DNA of 5,936 bases from Oscillospiraceae bacterium (GTDB taxonomy: Bacteria; Bacillota; Clostridia; Oscillospirales; Ruminococcaceae), in assembly GCA_029068025.1 (NCBI GenBank), contig JAIEDJ010000345.1:1-5936 (forward strand), written 5' to 3'. Position numbers and translations under genes: made by a program. Positions 5,015-5,936 of this stretch are shown piece after piece (position 1 is the first letter of the stretch; every line of letters starts with the position of its first letter). A model generated the notes under the pieces. It worked only from the letters and a program-made list of their open reading frames with translations. It searched no databases and was not told where the DNA came from.

Positions 5015-5839
5015 TCATTGTTCCAGCAGCTTTATCAATTTTGGCAGTGCCTGTTCAAAGTTCACGCCGTAAAATCTCCGTTCGGAATCGTTAGCCGTCG
5101 CCGCTACCGATTCGGCAGTGAACCGCGCCGCTGTTTCCAGCGCTCTCCTGAATCCCTTATCGCGCACCATTGCCGCAAGCATTGCCGACGCGAATATATC
5201 CCCTGTTCCCATACACTCGAGATCCTGTTTCACGGAGAATTCCTCGTAAAAATCATTACCGTCATAGGCAATAAATCCGATATCGTTTCCGCGCGGGATC
5301 CCGGTGATCACCGCCGCGCTTGTACCGAGTGCGTGCAGCTTTTTCAGCATTTCGCGGATAGCATCGGCGCTCGGGGTATCGTGATAGTCCTCTTCAAGCA
5401 GAAGTGCCGCTTCCGTAAGATTCGGAGTTATCACATCCGCGTCCGCGCACAGCCGCCGCATACGCTCGGCGTAGTCGTCGGTTATCTGCGAATAGAGCCG
5501 TCCGCCGTCGCCCATGACCGGATCTATGAAAACGGGCGCGCCTTCACGGCGGAATTCCCCGATAAATCCTTCAATGAAATCCATCTGAGAAACGTTCGCG
5601 ACATATCCCGTATAGATCGCGTCAAATGTTATACCAAGCGAATTTATACAATTGGATATCTTAGCGAGATCCTCGGTCAGGTCGCGCTTGTAAAATTTCG
5701 GAAAGCCCGTGTGGTTGGACAGCACGGCTGTCGGGATACCGCAGCATTCAATACCCGCCGCCGAGATGATCGGCAGCGCGACTGTCAGGCTGCACCTTCC
5801 GACGCATGAGAGATCCTGGATAGTGGCGATTCTTTTCAT
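5015..5839 (-). CDS. pdxY: Pyridoxal/pyridoxamine kinase (PdxK/PdxY family)
   Basis: This is a cytoplasmic kinase of the ribokinase fold that phosphorylates B6 vitamers (pyridoxal, pyridoxamine, pyridoxine) with ATP in salvage of pyridoxal phosphate. It has 274 residues, normal for the family. The N-terminus 'IQDLSCVGRCSLTVALPIIS' (7-26) and 'PTAVLSNHTG' (36-45) are typical of the clostridial pyridoxamine kinase group. 'FIDPVMGDGGRLY' (104-116) and 'ITPNLTEAALL' (137-147) are ribokinase-fold core motifs. 'GTGD' at 211-214 is the anion hole with Asp214 as likely catalytic base. The start has a ribosome binding site AGAGGA at 5848-5843 on the - strand. Repeat copy C lies directly upstream. The symbol follows family resemblance; which vitamer it prefers cannot be read from the sequence, and a ThiD-like role is less likely. 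Confidence 0.88.
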   Translation of the reverse strand: MKRIATIQDLSCVGRCSLTVALPIISAAGIECCGIPTAVLSNHTGFPKFYKRDLTEDLAKISNCINSLGITFDAIYTGYVANVSQMDFIEGFIGEFRREGAPVFIDPVMGDGGRLYSQITDDYAERMRRLCADADVITPNLTEAALLLEEDYHDTPSADAIREMLKKLHALGTSAAVITGIPRGNDIGFIAYDGNDFYEEFSVKQDLECMGTGDIFASAMLAAMVRDKGFRRALETAARFTAESVAATANDSERRFYGVNFEQALPKLIKLLEQ

Positions 5840-5850
5840 ATTTCCTCTTA

Positions 5851-5936
5851 TCTAAAAGAAATTTCAAAACCGTGCGGCGCTTCGCGCCGCCCTAGCCCCA
5901 CCCCCCCGCGCCGCACCCAGGGGGGTTAGGCCCGGC
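5851..5936 (-). repeat. Interspersed palindromic repeat, copy C (cut by window end)
   Basis: It starts TCTAAAAGAAATTTCAAAAC (5851-5870), followed by a perfect 7-bp hairpin GCGGCGC-TTC-GCGCCGC (5874-5890), then CCTAGC and C-rich runs, matching copy A at 2920-2980 in the same order. The far end with the second inverted arm lies outside the window. On the - strand, which is the 5' side of the kinase gene, the element ends in GAAATTTCTTTTAGATAAG just before the ribosome binding site, as copy B does at spoIIIAF. It therefore makes up most of the visible leader of the kinase gene; no clear promoter is seen in it. Confidence 0.65.

Noticed and set aside
5018..5809. Long + strand frame of 263 codons opposite the kinase
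   Set aside because: It mirrors the kinase gene, has a composition rich in Arg/His/Cys and no recognisable motif; the kinase on the other strand is clear.

Overview
The window carries most of a spoIIIA sporulation operon (spoIIIAA to spoIIIAH) on the + strand. A pyridoxal/pyridoxamine kinase gene converges on it from the - strand. The operon is diagnostic of an endospore-forming Firmicute. The fairly high G+C, the short SpoIIIA proteins, the clostridial type of kinase N-terminus and the many GC-rich mini-hairpins suggest a Clostridia member of the Oscillospiraceae/Ruminococcaceae type. That placement is an inference from sequence character and was not checked by a search.

Layout. 1-1592: spoIIIAA (5' end outside the window), spoIIIAB, spoIIIAC and spoIIIAD, tightly packed with a 4-base overlap or gaps of 4-11 bases. 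1593-1759: a 167-base gap holding a 92-base inverted-repeat element that starts at the last base of the spoIIIAD stop codon. 1760-2860: spoIIIAE. 2861-3239: a 379-base gap with no gene, filled by two copies of a palindromic repeat family in opposite orientations plus short palindromes and a 40-base-period tandem repeat. 3240-4820: spoIIIAF, spoIIIAG and spoIIIAH. 4821-5014: a convergent intergenic region with a perfect 23-bp hairpin (a good terminator for the - strand) and a row of GC-rich triloop hairpins. 5015-5839 (-): the kinase. 5851-5936: a third copy of the repeat family, immediately upstream of the kinase ribosome binding site and cut by the window end.

How the genes work together. 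By established knowledge of Bacillus subtilis, the eight SpoIIIA proteins are made in the mother cell and build a secretion-like channel (the 'feeding tube') in the membrane around the engulfed forespore. SpoIIIAA is the ATPase, SpoIIIAB resembles a type II secretion GspF platform, SpoIIIAC/AD/AE are membrane parts, and SpoIIIAF/AG/AH carry ring-forming domains; SpoIIIAH pairs with forespore SpoIIQ. All eight are intact here apart from the SpoIIIAA N-terminus. The kinase belongs to vitamin B6 salvage and has no evident link to the operon.

The genes are ordinary. The unusual content is between them: inserted-looking repeats break the operon into three blocks, two repeat copies end right at a ribosome binding site, and nearly all the GC-rich hairpins share a C-TNC-G / C-GNA-G triloop. 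I saw no clear new protein system.
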